NCBI RefSeq assembly: GCF_030272615.1
Contig: NC_081406.1
Span: forward strand, 239,560,422-239,618,421
Reading direction: 5' to 3'
From: Cryptomeria japonica
Taxonomy: Eukaryota > Streptophyta > Pinopsida > Cupressales > Cupressaceae
Length of the DNA stretch: 58,000 nt
Below are positions 9,500-20,501 of this stretch, piece after piece (the stretch's first letter is position 1; the number at the start of each line of letters is the position of its first letter). The notes under the pieces were generated by a model. It saw only the letters and a program-made list of their open reading frames with translations, had not been told where the DNA came from and made no database searches. The position numbers and the translations under genes are program-made.

Positions 9500-11540
9500 A
9501 ATTGCTATTAGGAGCATGTCTATATGTAATGTGAACAAAAATAGAAATCTGGACTGAATTGTAGTATTGAGACTGTACCTCATTCCGTGGTTCCAATGTA
9601 TAGTTCTCTGCAAAATCAACCACCGATACAATAGTGCCAATCAGGAAAGAGTTCTTACACATCCTAAACTATTGATCCAACCACTGAGACCTATGGGTGT
9701 GCCTTGCACACTTGTAGAAAAGATTTTCCTTAAAATCCAAAATAAAATCAGCAATACTCACTTCTCTTGAGACTAATTCGCATCTAGAACCTTCACCTCC
9801 ACTCTTCACAGTATATTTCACTGTCTTGTATCTTTTTTCTCAACATAATTATTTCCAAACTCATGTTCGCTGCCCTCATGAAAACATGAAACAAAATTTG
9901 ACAACCCACCGCATTCTGAGCACTTCTCATTCAAACAATAATTTTTATAGAAATAGCAGCCATCATCTCTAGGGCATAAAAATAGATCTTGCAAGTCTCT
10001 TGATGATCTCAAAAATAACATTGCACCACACTCCTGCAACATCTCATTAGTATGCATCGTAGAATGAATATGACATAAAATTTCATGGTACATTAAAAAC
10101 TCCACATGGTACTTGCAACAATAGGTATTGCGAATCTTAAGAGGAACACAATAAAATGGTTTCAAAGATTCAAAGGCCCTTTGTGATATTTGCAAAATTG
10201 GATGTAATTCACAAAATTTTTTGTACAACATTGTTTGGCTTGATTCCAAGAAATGTTTGGGATGCAGTGTGCGGTCTTGGTTGCCGATTCTTAATTTCAA
10301 AATGTCCTACATTGGGTGACACTCTAGAATTAGAGTGCCAAAATTGTTGAATCTCTTCCTTCACATTGTCAGACAACTTTCTATCAACATGTGGAAGCCT
10401 CCCACCAAATGCCCATGTATCTTGTTGAAGTGGATCGTCAAGTCTTTGCCTTCATGCAAGTGCTCTATCCAAAGTTTTACGGTTTATGTTAAAATCAACA
10501 CAAGTTTGTCTCATTTGACGAGCCTTCCTCAATTGATGGCTTACTAAGGAGGTTGTAATCACTCTTCGAGTGGCTCTCTTATCTCTTTCTTTGGTATTCT
10601 TTCCAATAGAATTGAGAGCGTCAAATAGATTTTTTGCAATAATAGAATTTCTCTCCGTTTTCTTGTTCATATGAATCTTCAATTTGTTTAGCAATGGTCT
10701 CATCTTTATCATCTTTAGCAATTGAACAAAGAGTTGGCATTGCTCGATCAATGTCTTATTGTTAAAATTTTGGTTGAAAAGTTTTGTAGCCCACAATCGA
10801 ACGGTTCTTGTTGACCTCTTGCCTTTAAGATTCACAATAATGTTCTCATCGATTTCAAATAACCATTTTGGGGTTCTTGAAGGTCTTGGATTTGGAATTT
10901 GTCTTTCATCCATGAGAGGGTCTTCATTTCTAAAGTAATTAGGTGTTACATATGGTTCACTTGGTGAGGCAATTCGACCTTTAATGTTAAAGTTTTCCAC
11001 ATTTTCACCTCCTATGTAAAAATTTTCCACATGTTGAGCATTTTCATTATCACTTTCAACATTTTCAAAATTTTCAATATTTTCACTTTCAAAATCTACA
11101 TTTTCATTTTCAATAACTTGTGGCACATTTTCCACATGTTGAGCATTTTCATTATCACTTTCAACATTTTCAAAATTTTCAATATTTTCACTTTTAAAAT
11201 CTACATTTTCATTTTCAACAACTTGTGGCACATTTTCCACATGTTAAGCATTTTCATTATCACTTTCAACATTTTCAATATTTTCACTTTCAAAATCTAC
11301 ATTTTCATTTTCAATAACTTGTGGCACCTTTTCAATTTCAATTTCCTCTTCAGTTGAAGTAACATTAGCAATATTTAACATACCTTGTCTTCTCCTCCTA
11401 TGACATTCTCTATCTCTTTTTCTATACACTTCAACTTGGTCATTTGAAAGTTTTCTTTTGCATTTAGACTTTCGACGACTACTACTCCCCATTTCCCTCC
11501 ACACATATGCTCCTTCGTGATTGACAATGTAAGTTTTCAC
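9500..11540 (-). pseudogene. Transposase-like pseudogene with DFAENY motif
   Basis: Minus-strand gene in pieces. Order from the N-terminus: a basic segment (RRKSKCKRKL, RKRDRECHRRRR); three acidic 35-residue repeats; a helix-rich region ending in a possible helix-turn-helix (FNINRKTLDRAL); a Cys/His-rich stretch (HPILQISQRAFESLKPFYC, CCKYH, CPRDDGCYFY, CSECGG); then KCARHTHRSQW and DFAENYT (DFAENY 9600-9617) with EVQSQYYNSVQISIF. Breaks: TAA 11,244-11,246 (from CAA), TGA 10,452-10,454 (from CGA), a frameshift near 10,305, another in the A6 run at 9833-9838, and TAG 9669-9671. From memory, the DFAENY block followed by QS-x-(H/Y)W-Q occurs in transposase-like proteins of animals and early land plants, where the Asp would be catalytic; the later acidic residues are missing here. 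Start at ATG 11,540 or at 11,489 (MGSSSRRK). It begins about 150 bp from the GATATC dyad at 11,686. Confidence 0.6.
11034..11340 (-). repeat. 105-bp coding tandem repeat, three copies
   Basis: Units start at 11,034, 11,139 and 11,244, exactly 105 bp (35 codons) apart; the last is shortened by 9 bp. Each encodes an Asn/Glu/Val-rich acidic block of the type HVENVPQVIENENVDF followed by ESENIENFENVESDNENA. Being in frame and near-identical, the copies look recently expanded. The premature TAA lies at the boundary of the copy nearest the start codon, where the other copies have CAA. Confidence 0.85.
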
Positions 11541-11685
11541 TTTAAGAATCTCAAAAAAGAACTAATTTATCTCTAACTGTCTGCAACCCCGTGATCTTCG
11601 ACAGAAAACGTAGGACCCAGACTGTCGGCCCTTGGAATCAACAGAATGGCCCACAAACCCTTTTTTTTTTTGGTTTTTAGTACCA
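11541..11685. promoter_or_regulatory. Probable 5' flank of the transposase-like gene
   Basis: About 145 bp between the start of the minus-strand gene and the dyad motif. It contains a T10 run (11,662-11,671) and relatively GC-rich sequence (CTGTCGGCCCTTGG). No TATA box is clear. Promoter function is inferred from position only. Confidence 0.3.
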
Positions 11686-11722
11686 AAATTGGATATCTGA
11701 TAAAATCCGATATCCGATTTTA
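11686..11722. repeat. 37-bp GATATC dyad motif, copy 3
   Basis: GATATC cores at 11,692 and 11,709, 17 bp apart, in the same AAAT(C/T)-N-GATATC-N-GAT context as copies 1 and 2. It touches the outer end of the inverted arm that begins at 11,722. It could be the right end of an element starting at 3219, or an outer site of the foldback structure. Confidence 0.75.
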
Positions 11723-11844
11723 GTACAAAAATATGTGGTCCCCCAAAAAAATTCCCATTGCCACCATTTATGAACTAAACTGCCACATGGCAGAAATCCA
11801 ATATCCGATTAAATCGGATATTGGATTTTATTGGTCATATTTTA
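11722..11844 (+). repeat. Left inverted arm with dyad copy 4
   Basis: Matches the reverse complement of 23,885-24,003 over about 120 bp with scattered mismatches and one short gap (TTGCCACCATTTATGAAC against TTGCCACATGAAGT). It includes the small palindrome CTGCCACATGGCAG (about 11,780-11,793) and dyad copy 4 at 11,794-11,830, whose cores have decayed to AATATC and GATATT. Confidence 0.8.
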
Positions 11845-11974
11845 GAGAGAGAGAGAGGAGGAGGAGAGGGAGAGAGGGAGAGAGAGAGAGAGGAGGAGAG
11901 GGAGAGAGGGAGAGAGAGAGAGAGAGAGAGGAGGAGGAGGAGAGGGAGAGAGGGAGAGAGAGAGAGGAGGAGAG

Positions 11975-12006
<32 letters not shown>

Positions 12007-12430
12007 GAGGAGAGGGAGAGAGGGAGAGAGAGAGAGAGAGGAGGAGAGGGTGAGAGAGAGAGAGAGAGGAGGAGAGGGAGAGAGGGAGAGAGAGAGAGAT
12101 AGAGAGAGAGGAGGAGAGGGAGAGAGGGAGAGAGAGAGAGAGGGACAGAGGGACAAAGAGAGAGAGAGGAGGAGAGAGGGAGAGAGAGAGAGAAAGAGAG
12201 AAGGAGAGAGAGAGAGGAGAGGGAGAGAGGGAGAGGGAGAGAGAGAGGAGAGGGAGAGAGGGAGAGAGAGAGAGGGAGAGGGAGAGGGAGAGGGAGAGAG
12301 AGAGGATGAGAGGGAGAGAGGGAGAGAGAGAGAGAGGAGGAGAGGGAGAGAGGGAGAGAGAGAGAGAGAGGAGGAGAGGGAGAAAGGGAGAGAGAGAGAG
12401 AGAGGAGGAGAGGGAGAGAGGGAGAGAGAG
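11844..12430 (+). repeat. (GA)n / GGGAGAGA microsatellite
   Basis: Nearly 590 bp of pure purine: GAGA runs broken by GGAGGAGAGGGAGAGAGG units. Long frames run through it on both strands (Arg/Glu-rich on plus, Ser/Leu-rich on minus) only because it contains no stop; they are not genes. Mirror symmetry means it could form triplex DNA. It is matched by the (CT)n block at 23,513-23,884. Confidence 0.95.
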
Positions 12431-13456
12431 ACACACACAATATGACCCCTAATGACATGATTTGGTGTCTTAAGGGGTCCGATGGTGTCGTTAGGGGTGA
12501 TATGGTGTCCATAGGGGTCATATGGTGTCCCATGAATCCTTATGACCTCTTAGGACACCATATGACCCCTAATGACACCATATTGGGTCGCTTTGGGTCA
12601 TATTGTGTCCTAAGGGGTCATATTGTGTCTTAAGGGGTCCTATGGTGTCCCAAGACACCATATGACCCCTATGGGACACCATATGACCCCTATGGACACC
12701 ATATGACCCCTAACGACACCGTAGGACCCCTTAAGACACCAAATCATGTCGCTGGGGGTCATATTGTGTCCATAGGGGTCATATGGTGTCTTGGGACACC
12801 ATAGGACCCCTTAAGACACAATATGACCCCTTAGGACACAATATGACCCAAAGCGACCCAATATGGTGTCATTAGGGGTCATATGGTGACCTAAGAGGTC
12901 ATAAGGGTTCATGGGACACCATATGACCCCTATGGACACCATATGACCCCTAATGACACCATAGGACCCCTGAAGACACCAAACAATATCGTTAGGGATC
13001 ATATTGTGTCGTACGGGGTCATAAGACACAATATGACCCCTAACGACACAATATGACCCAAAGCGACCCAATATGGTGTCATTAGGGGTCATATGGTGTC
13101 CTAAGAGGTCATAAGGGTTCATGGGACACCATACGACCCCTATGGACACCATATGACCCCTAACAACACCATCGGACCCCTTAAGACACCAAATCATGTC
13201 GTTAGGTGTCATATTGTGTCCTACGACCCTATAAGACACAATATGACCCCTAATGTTATGATTTGGTGTCTTAAGGGGTCCTATGGTGTCGTTAGGGATC
13301 ATATGGTGTCTTGTGACACCATAAAACCCCTTAAGACACCAAATTATGTCGTTAGGAGTCATATTGTTTCCTACGACCCCATAAGACACAATATGATCCC
13401 TAACGACATGATTTGGTGTCTTAAGGGGTCCTATGGTGTCGTTAGGGGTCATATGG
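12431..13456. repeat. Minisatellite of a ~20-bp unit in both orientations, left block
   Basis: Made of ATGACCCCTAACGACACCAT-type units and their reverse complement ATGGTGTCGTTAGGGGTCAT, mixed in short runs, so that local hairpins such as GGTGTC-TTGG-GACACC are frequent. Variants replace CTAACGACACC by CTATGGACACC or CTTAAGACACC. Open frames (MTPNDTIGPLKTPN, MIWCLKGSYGVVRGH) appear on both strands and repeat with the array, so they are by-products. The segment at 12,436-12,640 recurs almost exactly at 18,430-18,640. Confidence 0.9.
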
Positions 13457-13917
13457 TGTTGAAATGTGGTGACTAATCAGCAAAGTACTATACACTCAGT
13501 ACGTATCCTCCTTGGGGTCTCGGGCCAGGCCAGGCCCCAAGTAGGGGTTTGGGGGCGATAGCCCTCGAGAAAAGTGGGGGTTTGGGGGCGGCAGCCCCCA
13601 AGAAATTTTTTTTTCGCTTTTTCGTTGATGAAAACCGACATTGTAATAAAACCCTAAAAGGCCGACTTTGTTTGTTGCCCTAAAAATGCATGTTATAAGT
13701 GGCTGGGATGCTTAAGGCATTGTAAGGTTGATGTACTATTTTTGTTGGATAATAAGAAAGATTGGACAACTGTGTATGGTGGACATAACCCATTCTGGGT
13801 GAACCATGTTAAATCTTTGTGTTATCTGTGTCCTATTTTATTTCTTTATCTTTTGTATTTAAATCTGCATATAATTGTTAGTTCATATTTGCTTCGGATC
13901 TTCTTGAAACCCTAACA
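13457..13917 (+). repeat. 5' LTR of the copia element
   Basis: 461 bp, starting TGTTGAAATGTGG and ending ACCCTAACA (TG...CA). It is about 43 bp longer than the 3' LTR, mainly through extra GGGGTTTGGGGGCG-type G-rich sequence at 13,520-13,595. Ends checked against the 3' LTR. Confidence 0.88.
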
Positions 13918-13918
13918 A

Positions 13919-13935
13919 TTGGTATCAGAGCAAGG
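13919..13935 (+). other. Primer binding site, initiator tRNA-Met type
   Basis: TTGGTATCAGAGCAAGG directly follows the 5' LTR. TGGTATCAGAGC is the usual plant copia primer site, complementary to the 3' end of initiator methionine tRNA. Confidence 0.85.
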
Positions 13936-13977
13936 TTTTCTATAAATTGGCAAGACTTTCAGATTTGAGTGGGAGCA

Positions 13978-16900
13978 ATGGAGGATTCCAAATTCTAATG
14001 ACCAGAATTATCAGTTATGGAAAATGTAGATGGAGGATTACCTGTATCAAAAGGATTTGTGGCGGCCATTGGAAGGAAAGGAAAAGAAACCGACTACAAT
14101 ATCAGATGAAGAGTGGGAAATTTTAGATAGAAAGGCACTAGGATCCATTTGATTGTGCCTTGCACTGTCTGTAGCATTCAATATAACAGAAGCAAAAATG
14201 GTTGTAGATTTGATGGCAACATTGGCTAAGTTGTATGAGAAACCCTCGGCTTTGAATAAGGTATTTCTTATGAAGCATTTGTTTAATTTGAAAATGAGTG
14301 AGGGAGGATCTGTAGCAGAACACTTAAATGAATTTAATACAATTACCAGTCAATTGTCTTTGGTAAAAATTACCTTTGCAGAAGAGGTTAGGGCTCTCTT
14401 GATTTTATGTTCTTTGCCAGAAAGCTGGAATACCTTGGTTATGGCTATAAGTAACTCTATCTCTGGTAAAAATACTTTGGTATTTGATGATATTGTTGGT
14501 GTTATCCTAAGCAAGGAAATGCGAAGGAAAAGCACAGGTGAGACTCCAACATCATCAGGTAGTGTTTTGAATGTGGAGAATAGAGGAAGATCAAAGGAAA
14601 GACGAAAAGGTCCTGGGAATGAGAAGTCATGAGGGAAGTCAAAGAAAGGACGCTCTCAATCTAGAGGAAAGAAAGATTGTTGGTATTGCGGAAAGCCTGG
14701 TCATCTAAAGAAAGACTGTTGGTCTCGGAAAAACAAAGAAGAAGACAAAAATGAAAATGATAGTAAGGAAGCTAATATTGCAAGTAATACTTTACAAGAT
14801 GCTTTAATCTTATGTTTGGATAATGTTAATGATTCCTGGGTAATAGATTATGGGGCTTCATTTCATTCTACACCCCATAGAAAATATTTTCTAGATTATG
14901 TTCAAGGTGATTTTGGACAGGTATATTTGGGTGATGATGAGCCCTGTCAAATTGTTGGAAAAGGAAAGATAAAGATCAAGTTGCAGAATGGTAATGACTA
15001 TTTTCTGCAGGAGGTAAGACATGTTCCTAATTTAAGAAGAAATATAATTTCTGCAGGGCAACTAGGTAGTGAAGGTTGCATAGTTACCTTCTCAGACAAT
15101 ATGTGGAAGGTCACTAAAGGATCATTAGTAGTAGCTAAAGGTGCGAAGGTAGGCACATTATATCTGTGTACTGGTAACACTTACTCTACCTTAGCTACTA
15201 TAGATAAAGTTACTGTAGGGACAACAACAATAAATGTTGCAAGAACAGATTTGATAATGTGGCACCATAGGCTTGGGCACATGAGTGAGAAAGGGATGAA
15301 AATCCTTCACTCCAAAAATCTATTGCCAGGACTAAAGAAGATTGATTTAGAGTTCTGTGAAAACTATGTTTATGGTAAACAAAAAAGAGTCAGATTTCTC
15401 AAGGTTGGGAAAGAGAAGAAGAGTGAGAAGTTAGAGCTTGTACATTCAGATGTATGGGGATCGGCTTAGGTATCATCTCTTGGTGGCTCTTGTTATTATA
15501 TTATTTTTATTGATGACTCAACCAGAAAAATATGGGTATATTTCCTAAAACAAAAATCAGATGTTTTTGAAACTTTTAAGAAATGGAAAGCTTTGGTTGA
15601 GAATGAGACAAGAAAAAAGTTGAAGTGTCTCAGATCAGATAATGGAGGTGAGTATTGCAGCAAAGCATTTGAAGATTACTGTTCCTTAAATGGGATTCGA
15701 AAGCAGAAGATAGTTCCAGGAACTCCACAGAAAATGGTGTGTCAGAGAGAATGAATAGGACTATCATGGAACGTGCGAGGAGCATGAGATTGCATGCTGG
15801 ATTGCCCTTACATTTTTGGACAGATGTTGTACATACTATTGTCTATTTGATAAATAGAGGACCTTCAACCCCTTTGGATGGTGGTATTCTAAAGGAGGCA
15901 TGGACTGGTAAAAAGGTAAATTATTCTTTTCTAAAAACTTTTCGTTGCGAAGCTTTTGTCCATGTTGATAAAGAAAACATAACCAAGCTTGATGCTAAAT
16001 CTCAGAAATGTACCTTCATTGGATATGGGATAGATGAATATGGCTATCGATTATGGGATTTTGAAAATAAGAAAATAATTAGAAGTAGAGATGTTATATT
16101 TAATGAGAAGGTTATGTATAAAGAACAGATGCAGGAAAAGAAGCATGAACATGACAAACAAGAATATGTGATGTTGGATGAGATTCCTGAAAATGAAATG
16201 CCACAGGTACCTGATGCTCAGTAACAATAGATTGTCCCACAAACTCCTGCAAGTGTTAGATGTTCTACGAGGACAAGTAGACCCCCTAAAATATTTTTTC
16301 CTTCTTTGTATTCTATTTTATTAACGGATTCTGGTGAACCAGAAGAATATGAAGAAGCAATGCAGGTAGATGCCAAACAATAGTGGGAGCTAGCATGAAA
16401 GAGGAGATGGACTCCTTGATGAAAAATGAGACTTGGGACTTAGTCCCCTTACTTGTAGAAAAATGAGCCTTTCCTAACCAATGGGTTTATCGGCTGAAGG
16501 AGGAGGAAGGAGGTCAGAAAAGATATAAGGCCAGACTTGTGGTAAAAGGTTTTGCACAGAAAAAGGGTATAGATTATGATGAAATATTTTCTCCAGTTGT
16601 AAAAATGACTTCAATTAGAACTGTACTTAGTCTTGTGGTTGCAGATGATTTACATCTTGAACAATTACATGTCAAAATAGTTTTTCTCCATGGAGATTTG
16701 GAGGAGGAAATTTACATGTTGCAACCATAGGGATATGAGGTCAAAGGTAAGGAGAACTTGGTGTGCAGGTTGAAGAAAAGTCTGTATGGCCTAAAGCAAG
16801 CACCCCAACAATGGTATTTAAAATTTGATAGTTTCATTGCTGAACACGATTATCATAGATGTCATTCTGATCATTGTGTATATTTTAAGAGATTTGATAA

Positions 16901-17890
16901 TGGCAGTTATATTATCCTGTTGCTTTATGTTGATGACATGCTTGTTGTTGGGTCTAACATGCAACATATAAATGATCTTAAACATAAATTATCCAGGTCA
17001 TTTTCTATAAAGGATTTGGGTGTAGCTAAGAAAATTCTTGGTATGAGGATTACACGGGATAGGAAAAATAGAACCTTGAATTGTCCCAAAGTGAGTATAT
17101 AAAGAAGGTGTTGAAAAGATTTAACATGCAGGATGCAAAAGCAGTTAGTACACCTTTGGCTAGTCATTTCAAATTGACTAAGGAGATGTGCCCAAAGGCA
17201 CATGAAGAGGTTAATAAAATGTCTAACATCTCGTATTCATCAGCTGTTGGCAATCTGATGTATGCAATGGTATGCACAAGGCTAGATATTGCACATGCAG
17301 TGGGAGTTGTGAGTAGGTTTATGAGTAATTCGGGTATGGAACATTGGAATGCTGTGAAATGGATTCTTCGGTATTTGCAAGGAACTACTACGAAGGCATT
17401 ATGTTTCAAAGGATCTAATGCTTCTCTGAGTGGATTTGTTGACTCTAATCTGGCGGGTGACATTGATTCATGGAGGAGTACTACAGGGTATGTTTTTACT
17501 ATAGGGGGAACTGCAGTCAGTTGGATTTCTAGGCTGCAAAAGGTTGTTGCACTTTCAACCACTGAAGCTGAGTATGTTGCTACTACAGAAGCCAACAAGG
17601 AGATGATTTGGTTGTAATGTTTTCTGAAGGAATTGGGTCAGACACAAGAGGATAGCCCATTGTATACTGATAGCTAGAGTTTCATTCATCTTGCAAAGAA
17701 CTTTGCTTTTCATTGAAGGACAAAGCACATTCAGCTCACATACCACTTCATCCAGACTGTTTTGGAGGAGGGTCAGTTATGGCTTGAGAAGATTCACACA
17801 AGTGAGAATCCTGCCGATATGTTCATAAAGGTAGTTCAACAGGAGAAGCTGATTTCTTCATCAGTTTCTATTGGTCTTCTTGATTGATAA
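13978..17890 (+). pseudogene. gag-pol polyprotein of the copia element, broken
   Basis: Gag starts near ATG 13,978 (early frameshift) with NYQLWK, KMVVDLMATLAKLYEKPSA. Zinc knuckle CWYCGKPGHLKKDC at 14,678-14,719 fits CX2CX4HX4C. The protease motif is DYGA instead of DTGA or DSGA (Asp 14,846-14,848). Pre-integrase WHHRLGHMSEKGM, where the Cys pair has one Cys replaced by Tyr (CENYVYG). Integrase: DVWG, SDNGGEY, NGVSERMNRT, with a frameshift at about 15,725-15,735. Reverse transcriptase: KGFAQKKGIDYDEIFSPV and an intact YVDD (16,926-16,937). RNase H: DSNLAGD, STTEAEY, to about 17,610, with a degraded tail. Stops such as TGA 14,630, TAG 15,466 and TAG 16,728 are C-to-T changes of CGA or CAG. 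It cannot move by itself. Confidence 0.88.
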
Positions 17891-17970
17891 TTGTGGAATT
17901 TATACCAGTCAAGTCCTAATGTTTTATCCAGCGGATGTTGCATGTATAGTGGTGTCATGTAGTATCAGTC

Positions 17971-17984
17971 TCCAAGTGGGAGAT
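17971..17984 (+). other. Polypurine tract of the copia element
   Basis: AAGTGGGAGATTG immediately before the 3' LTR: the plus-strand primer site expected there. Confidence 0.75.
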
Positions 17985-18402
17985 TGTTGAAATGTGTTGA
18001 TTGATCAGCAAAGTAATGTACACTCAGCACATATCCTTGCCGGGGTTTGGGGTTGGGCAGGGGTTCGGGGGCGGCAGCCCCCAAGAAATTTTTTTTTGCC
18101 ATTTTTTCGTTGATGAAAACCGACATTGTAATAAAACCCTAAAAGGCCGACTTTGTTTGTTGCCCTAAAAATGCATGTTATAAGCGGTTGGGATGCTTAA
18201 GGTATTGTAAGGTTGATGTACTGTTTTTGCTAGATAATAAGAAAGATTGGACGACTATGTATGGTGGATGTAACCCATTCTGGGTGAACCATGTTAAATC
18301 TCTGTGTTATCTATGTCTTGTTTTATTTCTTTATCTTTTGTATTTAAATCTGCATATAATTGTTAGTTCATATTTGCTTCAGATCTGCTTGAAACCCTAA
18401 CA
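17985..18402 (+). repeat. 3' LTR of the copia element
   Basis: 418 bp, TGTTGAAATGTGTTG ... AACCCTAACA. Near-identical to the 5' LTR except for the G-rich indel and scattered changes. Confidence 0.88.
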
Positions 18403-18815
18403 CTTGGGACACCATAGGACCCCTTAGGACACAATATGACCCCTAACGACATGATCTGGTGTCTGAAGGGGTCCGATGGTGTCGTTAGGGGTCATATGGT
18501 GTCCATAGGGGTCATATGGTGTCCCATGAACCCTTATGACCTCTTAGGACACCATATGACCCCTAATGACACCATATTGGGTCACTTTGGGTCATATTGT
18601 GTCCTAAGGGGTCATATTGTGTCTTAAGGGGTCCTATGGTGTCCAGTCGTAGGACACAATATGACCCCTAACGACAGGATTTGGTGTCTTAAGGGGTCCT
18701 ATGGTGTCGTTAGGGGTCATATGGTGTCCATAGGGGTCATATGGTGTCTTGGGACACCATAGGACCCCTTAAGACACAATATGACCCCTAACGACACAAT
18801 ATGACCCAAAGCAGA
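18403..18815. repeat. Minisatellite, middle block
   Basis: About 410 bp of the same bidirectional 20-bp unit array. The part at 18,430-18,640 closely repeats 12,436-12,640. The array stops abruptly in ATATGACCCAAAGC at 18,815, where retroelement sequence begins. Confidence 0.9.
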
Positions 18816-18962
18816 AGGCAAGGAATAATTGAGTTAGATAAGAAAATCAAAATAGAAAAATTACTTGCAGTATACCCGGTCAACTCACCCAAGGAAATTG
18901 ATGATTTGATAGCTTAGGTCAACCGGACAGTATTTTCCACTACACACTAGCAAATATCATTA

Positions 18963-20297
18963 ATGGCAGGTAGAGTTACTAAAGTTTCAACTGAAACAGA
19001 AGATGGTTGGGATAGATTCTTGGTTGAAAAAGAAAAACAAGAAGAATATATGAATCCCAAGCCCATTCTGGTATATCAAAAGGATAAAGGGAAAGGTAAA
19101 GTTGGTGGACCCCCAAGTATCAAGATTAGAGACAACTTACCCCCACCTCCTTTAAATACTCCACCGGTAAAAACAACTGCAGAAGATCAACCAACAACTG
19201 AGAGCATGGACACAAAGGATAATAATCCTAATCCTGAAGTCCTATGTACTGTGAATGTTGATACTCAAAAAATCAACATAGTGGTAGATAAGGATACCAC
19301 AGATAAATCTGATAACAAAGAGCAACTGGTAACAAGAAACAAGGAGTGACCGGTAGCAGATTCAAAGAAAAAGATGGATTCTGGAACACAAACAGAGCAA
19401 CCTCTAGAACAGATGCCACCGGTAAGAAATGATGCAAGAAAAACTGTGCTTAAAGAGATGGAGACACAAATAGACCTACCAGAGGTCAATACCAACATGG
19501 CCATTTCCACCGACACTCAGTTTATTGGGTCACCATCTAATGTAATAGAGACATTGCTCGAATCTATCAAGAAAATAACTGATTATAGCTCACAAGCCTA
19601 TAAAGCGATAGATGATTCAATTCCAGTTTTGAAATTAATAGCTCCAAATTGTAATATAGCCAACAAAGATTCTTTAGGCTAGTTGGATACACTTTGTAAA
19701 TATATTTCTGGAAATTTTGAGCAAACAAAGGTAGAAACTGTAAAGGAAAGTGTAGAAAAAGAGAAACAAAAATTCTTTGAGGAAGGAATATAGAAGTGTA
19801 ACAGGGAATTTGACACACTTCTACCGGAACTGTGCAATTTATTGAAAGAGTACAAAACTTTGTACAAAGACACCTGTAAGATAAACTTTTTGACCATGAA
19901 TGTAGACAAAAAGACAAGCAAGGTATACGAAGAGATCAATAAACTTGCTGATAATTTTTTTAACTCACCTGATACATTATTAGTTTTTGAGGAAAAGATA
20001 ACAAATTTTGAGGAAGAATTGCTCAAATTAGAAAGAGAAAAAGAGAAAATAATAAACAAGGCAAAATTTTTGATATCTAAACTAAGTCCAAGATTGGACT
20101 ATTTAGCATCTCTACGTAAGGAAATCTCAGAGGCACTAACACAGGGCAGCAAAACACCGGCAGAGCACTTGCAACATCTCACCGGTACAGTATATAGAAT
20201 TGAGATAGCAATAAAGGAGAGCAAGAAGTTTATAGATGGTATAAACTTAATTTTGGGAGATATTCTTCAGATAATAACTACCCAACTACAAGGTTGA
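18963..20297 (+). pseudogene. Internal ORF of the truncated LTR element, coiled-coil rich
   Basis: One frame of about 445 codons from MAGRVTKVSTETEDGW to IITTQLQG with three internal stops: TGA 19,347 (from CGA), TAG 19,680 and TAG near 19,791 (from CAG). Coding probably begins further upstream, since the frame continues to 18,816 through two more TAGs. The N-terminal third is Pro/Thr/Lys-rich and disordered-looking; the C-terminal part (LADNFFNSPDTLLVFEEKITNF onward) has heptad-like Leu/Ile spacing typical of a coiled coil. No zinc knuckle or enzyme motif. I do not recognise it; a structural or Gag-like role is possible. Confidence 0.55.
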
Positions 20298-20501
20298 GGT
20301 TATGAATCGGTACAACTACAAAATCTACTAACCTTTGTCATTGATGCCAAAGGGGGAGTAGTAGATGAGAAAATTCAAAACACAGGGATCACATGCTCAG
20401 GGGGAGCCCTCACATTTTTGGTAGCATTTTTGGTATACACATTTTTGGATATCTTTTTGAAATTTCTCATGAGTGTTGCCATCAATGCCAAAGGGGGAGA
20501 T

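Larger units (their letters stand above)
13457..18402 (+). mobile_element. Ty1/copia retrotransposon, Tork/Tnt1-like, decayed
   Basis: Complete 4,946-bp element with two LTRs (13,457-13,917 and 17,985-18,402), a tRNA-Met-type primer site, gag-pol, and a polypurine tract before the 3' LTR. Domain order gag, protease, integrase, reverse transcriptase, RNase H defines Ty1/copia; the protease/pre-integrase sequence resembles the tobacco Tnt1 group. It lies inside the minisatellite. No 5-bp target duplication is visible: the left flank ends ATATGG and the right begins CTTGGGACAC. The two flanks still join as ATATGGTGTCTTGGG, a normal array sequence, if TGT is counted once. Confidence 0.9.

Noticed and set aside
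11031-11357. Plus-strand Phe/Ile-rich frame that looks like a repeated membrane protein
   Set aside because: It is the antisense of the 105-bp coding repeat of the minus-strand transposase-like gene.
11733-12445. Long Arg/Glu-rich and Ser/Leu-rich open frames
   Set aside because: They exist in several frames at once because (GA)n has no stop codons; no start context or homology.
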